NCBI GenBank assembly: GCA_947177165.1
Contig: CAMWTP010000001.1
Span: 62,001 to 126,000 of the forward strand
Direction: 5' to 3'
Length of the DNA: 64,000 bases
Source of the DNA: an uncultured Lachnospiraceae bacterium
GTDB lineage: Bacteria; Bacillota; Clostridia; Lachnospirales; Lachnospiraceae
Shown: positions 27,604 through 37,185 of the stretch, one piece after another
How positions within the stretch are numbered: position 1 is the stretch's first letter
Layout of the letters: the number at the start of each line of letters is the position of its first letter
The notes under the pieces: model-generated
What the model was told of the DNA's origin: nothing
Seen by the model: only the letters and a program-made list of their open reading frames with translations
The model's database searches: none
Translations under genes and position numbers: made by a program

Positions 27604-27649
27604 TTGCATCAGCAAAAGGTCTGATATATACTCAATGTATCAGCTGATA
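27604..27649 (+). promoter_or_regulatory. Promoter and palindrome before the XRE-TPR gene
   Basis: TTGCAT (27604-27609) and TATACT (27627-27632) are spaced by 17 bases. Immediately after, at about +1, lies a perfect 12-base palindrome TATCAGCTGATA (27638-27649), a likely operator for the XRE protein itself. The gene starts 77 bases further on with a GGAGG ribosome site. Confidence 0.6.
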
Positions 27650-27725
27650 AAAATGTAAACATAGTAAAATCATAAGGAACTAATATCAAGGAAACGAATG
27701 CAAATAATTGTAAACGGAGGTTCCA

Positions 27726-28766
27726 ATGGAAATCGGAAAACAAATCAAGACACTGCGTCTCTCCAAAGGGGTAACACAGGAAGAACTGGCTGAATATCTG
27801 GGCGTGTCCTTTCAGGCCGTATCGAAATGGGAGACGGAATCAAGCACCCCTGACATTGCACTGCTGCCCAATATTGCTGTATTCTTTGGCATTACAATCG
27901 ACGAGCTGTTCCATATCCCCAATGAGGCAGAGTTTGAGCGTATAGAAAATATGTTCTGGCATGAGAGACGAATCAACCCGGAAACATTCAGCCACTGCAT
28001 ACGGTTCCTGGAAGGCGTGCTGCAGGATGATCCCAAAAATATCAGGGCTTACGCCTGTCTGGCATACCTATATAACCACAGAGCCAGAAGCGACCATGAG
28101 ACTGCCAGCGAATATGCAAAAAAAGTTCTCGAGATGAACCCGGAGGAAAAAGCGGGGTGGGTGGCTTTTCTGGAAGCGAACAACGGAGTGTGCGGCGATG
28201 AATGGTACGACAATCATTTTGAAGTCATTGCGTATTTTAAAGAGTTTCTCAAAAGAAACCCTGACAATATCCTCGGACTCTATGGCATCATTGAAAATCT
28301 GCTGGATGATGCGCGCTATGACGAAGCGGTTCCGTACATTGAACGCATTCATGCCGCAGCAAAAAATTATCAATATGAGATCTATATGGGAGATGTGATG
28401 TTCGGAAAAGGCAGACTTCAGGAGGCCATAGAATACTGGAATGCAGCCGTAACGCATTTCCCGGAAACATGGCAGGCCTACTGCTGCAGGGCAGACCGCC
28501 TCAAAAAGCTCGGCAGATATGAGGAGGCGCTGGCTGACTACGAGAAATGCTTTGACATTCAGAAACCGCCCCGGATTACGGACGGGCTCCACTCTCTGGC
28601 GCAGCTCCATGAGCACTTGGGAGACTACGCCGCCGCAATCAGTGACAGGGAACGTATCATCCAATGTCTGAACGATGAATACAACACTGTATCCGGCGAA
28701 GGAATCAACAGCCAGAGACGGGAAATTGAGCGGTTGAAAGGGCTTTTGGCCAACAATCAGCTTTGA
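27726..28766 (+). CDS. XRE-family regulator with TPR repeats
   Basis: 346 residues. The N-terminal HTH_3 domain (residues 5-60) reads IKTLRLSKGVTQEELAEYLGVSFQAVSKWE. The remaining part is made of tetratricopeptide repeats, seen as helical pairs with A/Y/G spacing (IRAYACLAYLYN, EALADYEKC, LAQLHEHLGDYAAAISDRE). Such proteins bind DNA near their own gene and use the TPR part to sense a peptide or partner protein. No peptide gene is visible next to it. The ATG follows GGAGGTTCCA. It has its own promoter and terminator, so it is monocistronic. Confidence 0.9.
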   Translation: MEIGKQIKTLRLSKGVTQEELAEYLGVSFQAVSKWETESSTPDIALLPNIAVFFGITIDELFHIPNEAEFERIENMFWHERRINPETFSHCIRFLEGVLQDDPKNIRAYACLAYLYNHRARSDHETASEYAKKVLEMNPEEKAGWVAFLEANNGVCGDEWYDNHFEVIAYFKEFLKRNPDNILGLYGIIENLLDDARYDEAVPYIERIHAAAKNYQYEIYMGDVMFGKGRLQEAIEYWNAAVTHFPETWQAYCCRADRLKKLGRYEEALADYEKCFDIQKPPRITDGLHSLAQLHEHLGDYAAAISDRERIIQCLNDEYNTVSGEGINSQRREIERLKGLLANNQL

Positions 28767-28803
28767 TATGGCATTTTGTGTAAAACCCAGCCAGAAGCTG
28801 TAA

Positions 28804-28840
28804 AAAAGACGTATGAAATTCTACATCTCATACGTCTTTT
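28804..28840 (+). terminator. Rho-independent terminator of the XRE-TPR gene
   Basis: A perfect 13-bp stem (AAAAGACGTATGA with TCATACGTCTTTT) around an 11-base loop, followed by CGTTTTTTAT. It lies 38 bases after the stop codon. Confidence 0.9.
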
Positions 28841-28887
28841 CGTTTTTTATTATTCCCGTGATTTCCTGTGCGTCCAGAATACCTGCT

Positions 28888-29028
28888 CTATTTCTTCACC
28901 CGTTCAATGATACAATGGTGCTCTTTCGTCTTTTTCTCATAGCTGATTCCCACCAGCAGAATCTCACCTGCATAATCCTTCAATGACTCCGGATAATGCC
29001 GCTCCCTGATCTGCGTCATTGCGGTTTC
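28888..29028 (-). pseudogene. C-terminal remnant of a DUF1703-type nuclease-like gene
   Basis: The minus strand reads TAMTQIRERHYPESLKDY, then EILLVGISYEKKTKEHHCIIERVKK and a TAG at 28888-28890. This is the C-terminal strand-helix block of the AAA/PD-(D/E)XK family also seen, broken, at 12680-14147 (compare ILAVGLSYDTEKKEHQCVV there). An in-frame stop lies a few codons upstream, and no ATPase part remains. It is wedged between the XRE terminator and the chemoreceptor gene. About 70 bases more up to 29102 show no clear gene. Confidence 0.7.
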
Positions 29029-29102
29029 AGAAACGGAGTCTTATCAACAACATAAATACCGCCCCATACTCCGTGCTCCCATCCCACACTGCAATTCTGT
29101 TC

Positions 29103-30689
29103 CTACAGATTATCAAACACTATTGTTTCCTTTTCCAGCTCTTTTACTACTTTCTGGTTCACTCCCATGCGCTGCGCGATATCTTCCATGTCGCCGGCAA
29201 GCTGCCGTGTGTTGCCCGCAACGCCTGAAATGCCGTTTGCACCCTCATTGACCGCTGTTGTAATCGTGCCGATGGAATCCGCAATTTCCGACATGGAATG
29301 TTTCAGCCGGCTCGTCCGCTCATGAAACTCCGCCATTGTCCGGCGGATATAGGCGGCATCTTCCTTATACTGACTGCCGGACTTCACAAATGCCTGAAAT
29401 TCCGCGAGGACGGACTCACTCATATACTCAACCAGATGCTGTGCATTGTCGGAGAGATTATATACCGCGGCAGTCACCACACTGTTGATTTCCTGAATCC
29501 TGTTGGCAGCTTCGTGACTGGAATTTGCCAGATCGCGCACCTCCTCAGCGACAACCGCAAAGCCCTTTCCTGCTTTCCCCGCCCTTGCGGCCTCCACAGC
29601 GGCATTCAGGGCAATCAGCTGTGTCTGCTGTGCAATGGAGAGAATCTCACCTGTCAGACTGTTAATCTGATCCACACTTTTACTTTTGGCAATCGCATCA
29701 TTCAGGGAGATCAGGATTTCCTCCGCCTTGGCGCCTGTAGTACGCGCACTGTTCTGGGCAGACTGCTGCATCTCGTCTGCGCGTGTATTCATATGGGTAC
29801 TGTACTCCGTGATGGCGCTGCACTCGTCCGCCATATCTTCGGCATCCAGCCTGACATTCTCCGCATGATCATTGATGGCGGACACATTACTGGCAACCTC
29901 CTGTATCGTCGCGGACAACTGCCCGGCAAGGGATGACAGATCCGATGCGCTCCCTTTTGAAGCCCGCGTCCTTTTCAAAACCTCGCCAGTCATCAGATTG
30001 ATGCGCCCCGAGCTATCCTTAATGGTTTTCAGAATGCTCTTGACCGGAATCACCACATAGCGGGTGATCAGCTTCAGATCCGCAAAAACGAGCAATACGC
30101 ACATCAGCGCAGAAGCCGCACCGATTGCCAGAGAGATGTAATATGTTGCGGACAGCTGATTCCTTGCATCTATGATCTGCTCACTGATGGATGCATTCAG
30201 GGCATCAATATCCGCCTCCATGGCACCGGCATACAGGGCCACATCGCCGTTTGCACAAGCGTATGCATCCTGTGTCTTCTGACTTGCACTGGCACAGACA
30301 AGAAAAACAAGCGCATGCCGGAACGAATCGTAATCCGCCAGTAACATTTCATACTGCGCCTGGTCCTCCGCCATCACATACGGTTCAAATTCCTCAAGCA
30401 TTTCCTCAAGGACCGCCTCCTCCGCCTTAATCTGTCTGACAAGCGTCGTCATCGTGCCGTAGTCGATGGCGACAATATGGCTGAGTGCCATCTTATGTAT
30501 GTTCATGGAGGACTCACAGATTTCCGACAGCCTGCTCCTGCCATCCATGTAGTTATCTGCAATATTGGCAGCACTCGTGTTCACATTGCGAATATTGATG
30601 ATCGAGAGAATATTAGATAAAACTGCCACGATTCCCAGAAGGGCGATCGGAATGATTAAACGATGTTTTAAACTGATATTTTTCATCAC
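29103..30689 (-). CDS. Methyl-accepting chemotaxis protein
   Basis: 528 residues. A membrane helix at about 13-33 and another at about 185-210 enclose a helical four-helix-bundle sensor domain. A HAMP-like segment follows and then the signalling domain, with the highly conserved hairpin tip [16 protein letters not shown] near residue 385. It would cluster at the cell pole and control CheA activity; no other che genes are in the window. It begins 27 bases after a solute-binding lipoprotein gene on the same strand, so a bound lipoprotein may be its ligand. There is no CheR-tethering pentapeptide at the C-terminus. Confidence 0.93.
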   Translation of the reverse strand: MMKNISLKHRLIIPIALLGIVAVLSNILSIINIRNVNTSAANIADNYMDGRSRLSEICESSMNIHKMALSHIVAIDYGTMTTLVRQIKAEEAVLEEMLEEFEPYVMAEDQAQYEMLLADYDSFRHALVFLVCASASQKTQDAYACANGDVALYAGAMEADIDALNASISEQIIDARNQLSATYYISLAIGAASALMCVLLVFADLKLITRYVVIPVKSILKTIKDSSGRINLMTGEVLKRTRASKGSASDLSSLAGQLSATIQEVASNVSAINDHAENVRLDAEDMADECSAITEYSTHMNTRADEMQQSAQNSARTTGAKAEEILISLNDAIAKSKSVDQINSLTGEILSIAQQTQLIALNAAVEAARAGKAGKGFAVVAEEVRDLANSSHEAANRIQEINSVVTAAVYNLSDNAQHLVEYMSESVLAEFQAFVKSGSQYKEDAAYIRRTMAEFHERTSRLKHSMSEIADSIGTITTAVNEGANGISGVAGNTRQLAGDMEDIAQRMGVNQKVVKELEKETIVFDNL

Positions 30690-30716
30690 AACTGAAACTC
30701 CTTTACTGCGTGAATC

Positions 30717-31964
30717 TTATGGGGCTGTAATCCCTTCAACCATTGTGTCAAGATGCTCCTGCAGATCTTTCCCCGACGGATTTCCCGCCAGAATCTCCGC
30801 GGTAAATGTCGTGACAGGATCCCAGTAATTGCCCCCGATACGCTGCAGACAGGAAAATTCCGACTGTTCCAGCAGTGCGGCGATTGCCGGGGAGCTTTGC
30901 ACTTCCCTGGAAGATGCCGCGGCGATATTGGACGGCCCCTGACCGCGCAGTGCAAAACGGAGTTTCTGATTCTCCTCCTGTGTAATCCATTCTGCCAGCC
31001 TTACCGCCCACTCTTTATGTTCTGAATAGGCATTGACCCCGATCAGTTTATAACCGGAGAAGGACGCCATCTGAACTTCCTGCCCGCCGCACGTATACAT
31101 CGGCAGTTTCGATGCACCGAAACCGCTGCCCCAGGTCTCCTCCACAGCGACGGCATTCCACACACCGTTGATGCCTGCGATGATCGTTCCATCCTGTACG
31201 CCCTCGAGAAATCCGGCGTCATCTGTGCTGATAAAGCCCGGGTGCCCCGCTATGTCAAGCATCGCCTGTGCGACATCCGTTCCCTTAATCTTCCCGTCTG
31301 TACTGTTCCATGTACAGTAATTGGTAATTCCGTCATCGTTCAGCCCGACTGTCAGCCCAGTATTTCCAAACAGCGAATACACATACCATCCGGACGACCA
31401 GTCCATTGATACCTTTTTGCCATGCTCTGCGGCGATGTCCAGCATCTGATCCAGCGATGTGACATCTTCCTGCGTAAAGTATTGCTTATCATAGTAGAGA
31501 AAATATCCGTTATCCGCTGTTAACGGCAGGGCATACAGGGTATCGTCGACAGATGCAGCGCGCACAGCCTCCGGCAGACTCGACTGGCGCACAGATTCCG
31601 CATTTTCCACGGGATCCAGGGCGCCGGCAGCCACAAGCGTATTTAACTGATCATCCGCAAAAGCAAATACGTCCGCCCCGTTTTCCAGATCTCCCATCAG
31701 CGCATTTTTGCAGTTGCTCTCACTCTGGGGCTGATATGTAATCTGAAAGTCTGCCTGTCCTCCATACTGCTCCACAAAACTGTCAATGATCTGTCGAAGC
31801 AGCTGCTCATCCTCCTCTGCTCCCCAGACAGTCAGATTGACCGTATCAGAATCGGAAGTCTGTAGTTCCTCCATAGGGGCAGGATTGTTTCTCTGACATC
31901 CAAATAATAATACGGTCAGTGTAAGCGCCGGATACAGTATTTTCATTTTCATTTTTATTTTCAT
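30717..31964 (-). CDS. Extracellular solute-binding lipoprotein, MalE-like
   Basis: About 415 residues from the ATG at 31964, preceded by CGGAGAAGG. The lipoprotein signal ends in LLFGC. The mature part has the family 1 layout: VNLTVWGAEEDEQLLRQII, GADVFAFADDQL, LYALPLTADNGYFLYYD, then a hinge and C-lobe with AIAALLEQSEFS. It should bind an oligosaccharide outside the cell. No permease or ATPase gene is adjacent; instead a chemoreceptor gene follows after 27 bases, which suggests a sensory rather than transport role, or sharing of a transporter elsewhere. Confidence 0.88.
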   Translation of the reverse strand: MKIKMKMKILYPALTLTVLLFGCQRNNPAPMEELQTSDSDTVNLTVWGAEEDEQLLRQIIDSFVEQYGGQADFQITYQPQSESNCKNALMGDLENGADVFAFADDQLNTLVAAGALDPVENAESVRQSSLPEAVRAASVDDTLYALPLTADNGYFLYYDKQYFTQEDVTSLDQMLDIAAEHGKKVSMDWSSGWYVYSLFGNTGLTVGLNDDGITNYCTWNSTDGKIKGTDVAQAMLDIAGHPGFISTDDAGFLEGVQDGTIIAGINGVWNAVAVEETWGSGFGASKLPMYTCGGQEVQMASFSGYKLIGVNAYSEHKEWAVRLAEWITQEENQKLRFALRGQGPSNIAAASSREVQSSPAIAALLEQSEFSCLQRIGGNYWDPVTTFTAEILAGNPSGKDLQEHLDTMVEGITAP

Positions 31965-32004
31965 GGCCTTCTCCGTAAATTTTATTTTCATTTATCATAG
32001 CATT

Positions 32005-32436
32005 TTACGGAGATTTTTGCAATGCGGTTTTCGCGGACACACTCCTCCCCCCAATCCACGCGCCGAGCGTGTTCAAAACCAAATCATCCAGTTCGGAAAA
32101 ACCCGTTCCAAACACATACTGCAGCGTTTCGATCAACAGGGAAAACAGAAAACCATAAAAAGCTGTGCGCAGGAGGTTTTTCTGTTTTCCCATGTACTGC
32201 AGATACATGCCAAAGGGGACAAACCAGATAATATTTCCGACAAACAGGTACGTAAATGCAAACCAGTCTCCCTGCCTGATCAGATCGATATACCCGCCAA
32301 ATAGATTCAGAATAATTCTGCCATTCTGACACAGATTCTGCAAAGTAAAACTGGAGCGGAACACTGTTATCCGCAGCACAATTGCAAGATATAACAGAAA
32401 CAACATCGTAATTATCATTTTGTGAAATCTCTTCAT
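32005..32436 (-). CDS. VanZ-family membrane protein
   Basis: 143 residues with four membrane helices (about 8-26, 62-80, 88-106 and 118-135) and the VanZ signature run: NIIWFVPFGMYL, a basic loop, SLLIETLQYVFGTGFSELDDLVLNTLGAWIG. VanZ itself raises teicoplanin resistance by an unknown route; most members have no known role. It starts 17 bases after the flavodoxin gene and may be co-transcribed with it. Confidence 0.9.
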   Translation of the reverse strand: MKRFHKMIITMLFLLYLAIVLRITVFRSSFTLQNLCQNGRIILNLFGGYIDLIRQGDWFAFTYLFVGNIIWFVPFGMYLQYMGKQKNLLRTAFYGFLFSLLIETLQYVFGTGFSELDDLVLNTLGAWIGGRSVSAKTALQKSP

Positions 32437-32453
32437 CCGCTGTGCCCCGCAAT

Positions 32454-32996
32454 CTATTTCAAATCCGCTTTCAGACAGGAAATCAAGGGCTCAATGTACT
32501 CCCTGGCAGAAATATCATAAGAGCTTTTGATTGCCTGCTCAAATTCGATGTCCTGCGCTGTTTTGCCTTTTTTATTTTTGATCATAATTGCTGCTGCCTT
32601 CATCATTAGCCTGTCCGTCAGAGACATTCTCTCATAACACAATCCGCTCTGCATGTAAAAATGCGGCAGCGCTGTCATCTCATCTTCTGAAAGATTCTGC
32701 CTCCAAAATGCTTCGACGACATCGGCGGCAGCGTTGGGTGTTGCCCCTGTCACAAACAAAACCAGCCTGCTGACATTGCACTTTTCAAACAGACTCTTCG
32801 CCTTCTGATACCCGTCAATCCTGCCTGCGTGCGCGCGGCTTCCAAAGATGACAATATCATACCCGGACAGTGTATCGGCCGATACATTCCGATAATCCGC
32901 CAGTTCGCACTCCATTTCTTTTGCTATCATCTCCGCATATTTTTTCGTAAAACCTGTGCTGCTCTTATAAATGACAATCATATTACTCCGCTTCAT
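32454..32996 (-). CDS. Flavodoxin-domain protein
   Basis: 180 residues. The FMN phosphate loop is seen at the N-terminus (IVIYKSSTGFTKKYAEMI), followed by the second strand motif DIVIFGSRAHAGRIDGYQKA and RLVLFVTGATP. It resembles the HemG/flavodoxin_5 group of cytoplasmic FMN proteins found in Clostridia. No redox partner is adjacent. The likely first Met is at 32996; a second one five codons later gives an equally good N-terminus. Confidence 0.85.
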   Translation of the reverse strand: MKRSNMIVIYKSSTGFTKKYAEMIAKEMECELADYRNVSADTLSGYDIVIFGSRAHAGRIDGYQKAKSLFEKCNVSRLVLFVTGATPNAAADVVEAFWRQNLSEDEMTALPHFYMQSGLCYERMSLTDRLMMKAAAIMIKNKKGKTAQDIEFEQAIKSSYDISAREYIEPLISCLKADLK

Positions 32997-33071
32997 AATT
33001 CCTCTCCTCCGACACTTGTTTGAAAAGCGCCCCGTATGCCGTCTCCTGCTGCGCCAAAATCTCCCGCGCTT

Positions 33072-34145
33072 CTATTCATACTTCCGCGGCCTGCACGCAG
33101 CTATCACCGCGACAAGTGCGGCCAGTATCACGACCACAACAGCAGCCGTCATCAACGGCAAAACAGAGCTTCCCTGATATGAAACAGAATTGATGTCAAA
33201 TATCTCAACATTCACGTCCGCAAGCTTCAGCTCCGTCTGGCCATCTGCCGCCGCCACCGCCGCGACGCTGCCGCCGAGCGACTCCACCAGATCCTTGTCC
33301 GCCTGCAGCTGGTCCATCAGCACCGTTCCGTCAGGCAGCCGGAAACTGATGCGCGACAGTTCGATATTTGCGGTATCCGACACCGTATTCCACCAGGAAC
33401 CATAGCCAAAATATAACGCCTCCGCACCTGACAGCCATGTCAGAACATTGCTGAAATCAGAGGTTGATGTAAAATCCCCGTCTCCTGCCTCCGGATTGTC
33501 CAAAATCGTCTGGTCGTAACAGAGCACGTCGTCCGAATAGACCGCGAATCCATCCGGCAAAAGCTCAATGCGGATCAATGCGCCATTCTTGATGTAATCC
33601 GTGACAATATTGTAATTAAACAAATTTGCATCAAAGAAACCACCAAAATCAGCACTGTTAAATCCCAGATAAGAACCCGGCGTAAAATAGAGCTTTCCAT
33701 CATATTCTCCAGAACCGTTTATCGCAAATATCGTGCCCAGCACATGCACATCCCATGTGGGATTGGCATAAAATTCGATAACCGCCCCTTTTGAAGTATC
33801 CTGACCTCTAAAGGGATTTTCATAAGCGTAGACAGGTGTGCGGTCGCCCGTTGTCTCTGCGTGCAGAGAGAGGTCAATCACATCGACGTTGACCATATTT
33901 CCCTTGGAAATCACTATTTCCTGTACTCCGCTATCAGAAGCCTCGCCGTCGGAAGTCTCACTATCGGAAGCCTCTCCATCCGCCGTTTCACCGTCTGCCT
34001 GCTCATTGTCATTCACATCCTCGGAACGCTCCCCGTCCGCATCTGCCGCCTGCTCCACATTTTCCGTCTCCGTTGCAAATACAGGCATCACACTGATTCC
34101 CGCAAGCACCCCGGCAAGGAGCATTGCCATAATTTTCTTCCTCAT
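33072..34145 (-). CDS. Cell-surface protein with Asp/Glu/Ser repeats and C-terminal membrane anchor
   Basis: 357 residues. A signal peptide (MRKKIMAMLLAGVLAGISVMPVFA) is cleaved after about residue 24. An acidic low-complexity region follows to about 75, with repeated units such as DGEASDSETSDGEASDSG. The middle 200 residues are aromatic-rich with the look of a concanavalin-A-like beta-sandwich (VIEFYANPTWDVHVLGTIF, LIRIELLPDGFAVYSDD). The C-terminus has one helix (VLPLMTAAVVVVILAALVAV) and a short basic tail RPRKYE. There is no LPXTG. It is 66 bases downstream of a chemoreceptor gene, so it may present a ligand to it. Function unknown. Confidence 0.78.
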   Translation of the reverse strand: MRKKIMAMLLAGVLAGISVMPVFATETENVEQAADADGERSEDVNDNEQADGETADGEASDSETSDGEASDSGVQEIVISKGNMVNVDVIDLSLHAETTGDRTPVYAYENPFRGQDTSKGAVIEFYANPTWDVHVLGTIFAINGSGEYDGKLYFTPGSYLGFNSADFGGFFDANLFNYNIVTDYIKNGALIRIELLPDGFAVYSDDVLCYDQTILDNPEAGDGDFTSTSDFSNVLTWLSGAEALYFGYGSWWNTVSDTANIELSRISFRLPDGTVLMDQLQADKDLVESLGGSVAAVAAADGQTELKLADVNVEIFDINSVSYQGSSVLPLMTAAVVVVILAALVAVIAACRPRKYE

Positions 34146-34211
34146 TCTCTATTCCTCCATTGATACCAAACCTTCACGATTATGTACACACCAGGAACTG
34201 TGTACAGATCC

Positions 34212-35924
34212 TTATAGTTTCACAAATGCTTCTGAGCTCTGTTTCAGCTTGCCCACGACTCTGACACTGGACTTCATATGATCCTGTACCTGCCTCATCT
34301 CATCCACCAGACGCGATGTGCTGTCTGCCGAGTCGCTGATTCCCCTGCTGCACTCTGCGACAGAACCTTCAATGTGTCCCATCTGGTCTACCAGACGTTC
34401 AATATGGCTGCGCAGCTCCTCCATCTCACCGATACAGTTATTCATTGCGGTGCTGACTTCCTCCGCATCCTCCCTGTACTGCTGTCCTGATGACGCGTAT
34501 GTATCGTAATCCGGCAGAATCGTCTTTGAAATGTACTCGATCATCTCATTGGCATTGTCACTCAGCGCATTGACCGCACTGATCACGAAACCGTTGATAT
34601 TCTGGATATTATTGGCAGTCTCGCGGCTCGAATCGGCTAGCTGGCGAATCTCATCCGCGACAACGGCAAAGCCTTTTCCCACTTCACCGGCACGCGCCGC
34701 TTCTATGGAGGCGTTCAGTGCGAGAAGATTTGTTTTGCTTGATATATTTAAAATCTCATTTGTAAGCTCATCTACTTTCGCTACACTCTTGCTGTTCTCG
34801 ATCGCCTGATTCAGACGCTCTAAAATTTTGCCGACGACCTCGTTGGTGCCGCTCTTGTTTGTCTCAGCAGCCTTTTCCATCGCTTCGGCACGCACTTTCA
34901 TTTCCTTGGTGTAATCATAGATGGTATGTGTGACATCTGACACGGTTCCTGCCGCTTCGCCGGCGCGGACTGTACTCTCGTTGATATCATGAATTGTCGC
35001 AGAGATGGAATCCATTGTCGCCACGGCCTGCTCCATCGCCGCCGATATCTCGCCCGAATCCTTGTTTACCTCTGTCACACTGTTATTGACTTGTTGAAAC
35101 GCCGCATCCAAATCATCTGACGACGACACAATCTCACCAATAATCCTTTGCAGCGTGACAATAAACAGGTTAACGCCTCTGACAAGCTTTCCGACTTCAT
35201 CTGCAGTGCGTATCTCGACGCGCTCCGTCAGATCACCGTTATTACTGTTAATCTTCTGTGTGATCTCGCCGATTTTTTTCTCATAAGAGATCGTCGGCTG
35301 GATAATTGCCTTGACCGCAATGATGACGCTCGCCACAAACAGCACTGCCATGATAATCAACATTCCATATGCAATAATTACTGCATTTTCATAGATATTG
35401 TCCTGTTTTCCCTTCGCGAGTCCAATCTCCGTCTGCTCCTCGCTGATCATCGTCTGTATCTTTTCGTGCAGCTGCGTAAATATCTCCAGAAGGATACCGT
35501 TTACTTTCGCTGTCACCTCCCGCGAGTTGTTCATCGCACTGAGGCTGAAGGTCTCGTTATAGTTCAGCATATAGGCGTCATAAATGTCCATCATTTCCTG
35601 ATAGGCCGCCTCGTCGTCGGTCAGCTCCTGAAATGCGTCCAGATACGCTTTCAGCGTTGCCGCCGACACACTCATCTGTTCCTCAACGCGCTGTTTGTCC
35701 TCCTTCGTATCCATAACGCTGTGCGTCAGCAGGAGCTGCTGCATCTGCTGTATATTGGAAGAAATCGCGTCCAGCGTGATAATTACCGGCACCCTCCGGG
35801 CTGCAATCTCATTGCCTGCTGCCCCGAGGTTTTTCAGGGAAATCAATCCCAGGAAGGAAGAGCTAATCCCGACCAATGCTATCAAAAGCAGTGGTACAAT
35901 CACCTTTGTCTTTAAACTTTTCAT
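34212..35924 (-). CDS. Methyl-accepting chemotaxis protein
   Basis: 570 residues. A membrane helix at about 8-28, a helical external sensor domain of about 155 residues and a second helix at about 190-212 lead to HAMP ([33 protein letters not shown]). The signalling domain follows, with hairpin tip [18 protein letters not shown]. It has an intact HAMP, in contrast to the chemoreceptor at 29103-30689, whose HAMP is degenerate. The gene is followed by the surface protein gene at 33072-34145. Ligand unknown; no CheR-tethering tail. Confidence 0.94.
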   Translation of the reverse strand: MKSLKTKVIVPLLLIALVGISSSFLGLISLKNLGAAGNEIAARRVPVIITLDAISSNIQQMQQLLLTHSVMDTKEDKQRVEEQMSVSAATLKAYLDAFQELTDDEAAYQEMMDIYDAYMLNYNETFSLSAMNNSREVTAKVNGILLEIFTQLHEKIQTMISEEQTEIGLAKGKQDNIYENAVIIAYGMLIIMAVLFVASVIIAVKAIIQPTISYEKKIGEITQKINSNNGDLTERVEIRTADEVGKLVRGVNLFIVTLQRIIGEIVSSSDDLDAAFQQVNNSVTEVNKDSGEISAAMEQAVATMDSISATIHDINESTVRAGEAAGTVSDVTHTIYDYTKEMKVRAEAMEKAAETNKSGTNEVVGKILERLNQAIENSKSVAKVDELTNEILNISSKTNLLALNASIEAARAGEVGKGFAVVADEIRQLADSSRETANNIQNINGFVISAVNALSDNANEMIEYISKTILPDYDTYASSGQQYREDAEEVSTAMNNCIGEMEELRSHIERLVDQMGHIEGSVAECSRGISDSADSTSRLVDEMRQVQDHMKSSVRVVGKLKQSSEAFVKL

Positions 35925-36160
35925 CCTTTATTCCTTTCTGCTTTTTTCTCAAAACCAATAGTTAGTTTTATTTTAGCAGAGTTTTGTGCAAGTTTCCACA
36001 AATATCTGAACTAATTTTGAGAATTACTTATATGTTTTATATATTGAAGCATCCAGTGTTTATAAACAAATAGTCATATTCCACAATTTAAGCTTATTTT
36101 GCATGGAAATATATACTGCATGAAACAATCTATCCGCCGCGACGGCAGACAAGGTACAGA

Positions 36161-36210
36161 CAAGAGCAGAGAGCAGACCATTTTCACCGGCGGTCTGCCC
36201 TCTGCTCTTG
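36161..36210. repeat. 19-bp-arm inverted repeat in intergenic region
   Basis: CAAGAGCAGAGAGCAGACC (36161-36179) and GGTCTGCCCTCTGCTCTTG (36192-36210) pair over 19 positions with one mismatch, which on the minus strand becomes a G-U pair. It lies in the 393-base gap between the AraC gene end and the chemoreceptor start. The flanks are not U-rich, so it may be a weak terminator for the AraC gene or a regulatory stem. The rest of the gap is AT-rich with no convincing gene. Confidence 0.6.
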
Positions 36211-36317
36211 TTTATACCCTGTTAAGTTTTTACTGCTTTTTAACACATAGGACACGACATAGCGCTCATCAACTGTTTCCATAAAGATATTAAAGTTGTC
36301 GTCCATAAGTCCCACAG

Positions 36318-37169
36318 CTATTCCTTTTTCTTTGCTACGGGTATCCACACCTCATATTGTGCATTCTGCGGGTCCGGATTTAAGTAAACCTCAATGTCGG
36401 GGGCATTGGCATATTCATATCCCGAGGCCGGAAGCCACTCCGTTATAATCCGCTGCTCCAGTTCCTGTATGGACTGGTTTGTACCTGTTCCGGAAAAGAT
36501 TGCCCAGGTGGACGCAGGAACGGTGTATTCTTCAAACCCGTCACCTGTTTTTGTACTGGAAACGGCAATAAAATATTTCCATTGCTCTTCATCATTGCAG
36601 GCACTCACGCCCAAAAGTCCCATTGGCGGCGTATCCATCATTCCTGCCAGTTTCTGTATTGTTCCATCTACAGATGCCTCCTGCCACATCTTAGGCACAA
36701 CAGCAAAGTTATTTTCGATTTCCTTATCAAGCGGTGCCGATACGCCAACGATGCGGAACGCTTCTTTTGTCTCAATTCTATAATTCATTTCTGTCGCTCC
36801 TTTCACAGCAATCCGAAACACAATCGGAGAAAAAGATTTCACAGATACGCCCTCGTCCTTCACAGCCGATGGGGCTATCCCGTGAAAAGCCTGAAACGCC
36901 CTGTTAAATGCAGTCGGGGAACGGTATCCGTACTTCTCCGCAATATCAATAATCCGTTCCTCTCCCCCCTGCAGGTCTACCGCCGCTAAAGACATTTTTC
37001 TTCTCCGGATATACTCTGCCAGAGTGATGCCCGCCATGTAAGTAAACATCCTCTGATAGTGGTAGGCGGAGCAGCAGGCAATCCGCCCAAGCTGTTCATA
37101 GTCAATTTCGCCTGTCAGGTGTTCCTCAATATAATTCATGCTTTGGTTTAATTTTTCAACCCATTCCAT
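36318..37169 (-). CDS. AraC-family regulator with GyrI-like effector-binding domain
   Basis: About 283 residues from the ATG at 37169, which follows GGAGGTATCTC; the longer frame lacks a ribosome site. The AraC double helix-turn-helix is at the N-terminus (LTGEIDYEQLGRIACCSAYHY and IDIAEKYGYRSPTAFNRAF). A GyrI/SbmC-type domain covers the last 150 residues (FRIVGVSAPLDKE, WAIFSGTGTNQSIQELEQR, DIEVYLNPDPQNAQYEVWIPV). Such proteins bind small amphiphilic drugs in the C-terminal pocket and act on stress or efflux genes. No obvious target operon adjoins it. Confidence 0.92.
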   Translation of the reverse strand: MEWVEKLNQSMNYIEEHLTGEIDYEQLGRIACCSAYHYQRMFTYMAGITLAEYIRRRKMSLAAVDLQGGEERIIDIAEKYGYRSPTAFNRAFQAFHGIAPSAVKDEGVSVKSFSPIVFRIAVKGATEMNYRIETKEAFRIVGVSAPLDKEIENNFAVVPKMWQEASVDGTIQKLAGMMDTPPMGLLGVSACNDEEQWKYFIAVSSTKTGDGFEEYTVPASTWAIFSGTGTNQSIQELEQRIITEWLPASGYEYANAPDIEVYLNPDPQNAQYEVWIPVAKKKE

Positions 37170-37185
37170 GAGATACCTCCTATCC

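Noticed and set aside
36184-36306. A 40-codon minus-strand frame (MDDNFNIFMETVDERYVV...)
   Set aside because: It has protein-like composition but a poor ribosome site, and its tail runs into the 19-bp inverted repeat; I could not tell a small gene or a remnant from chance.
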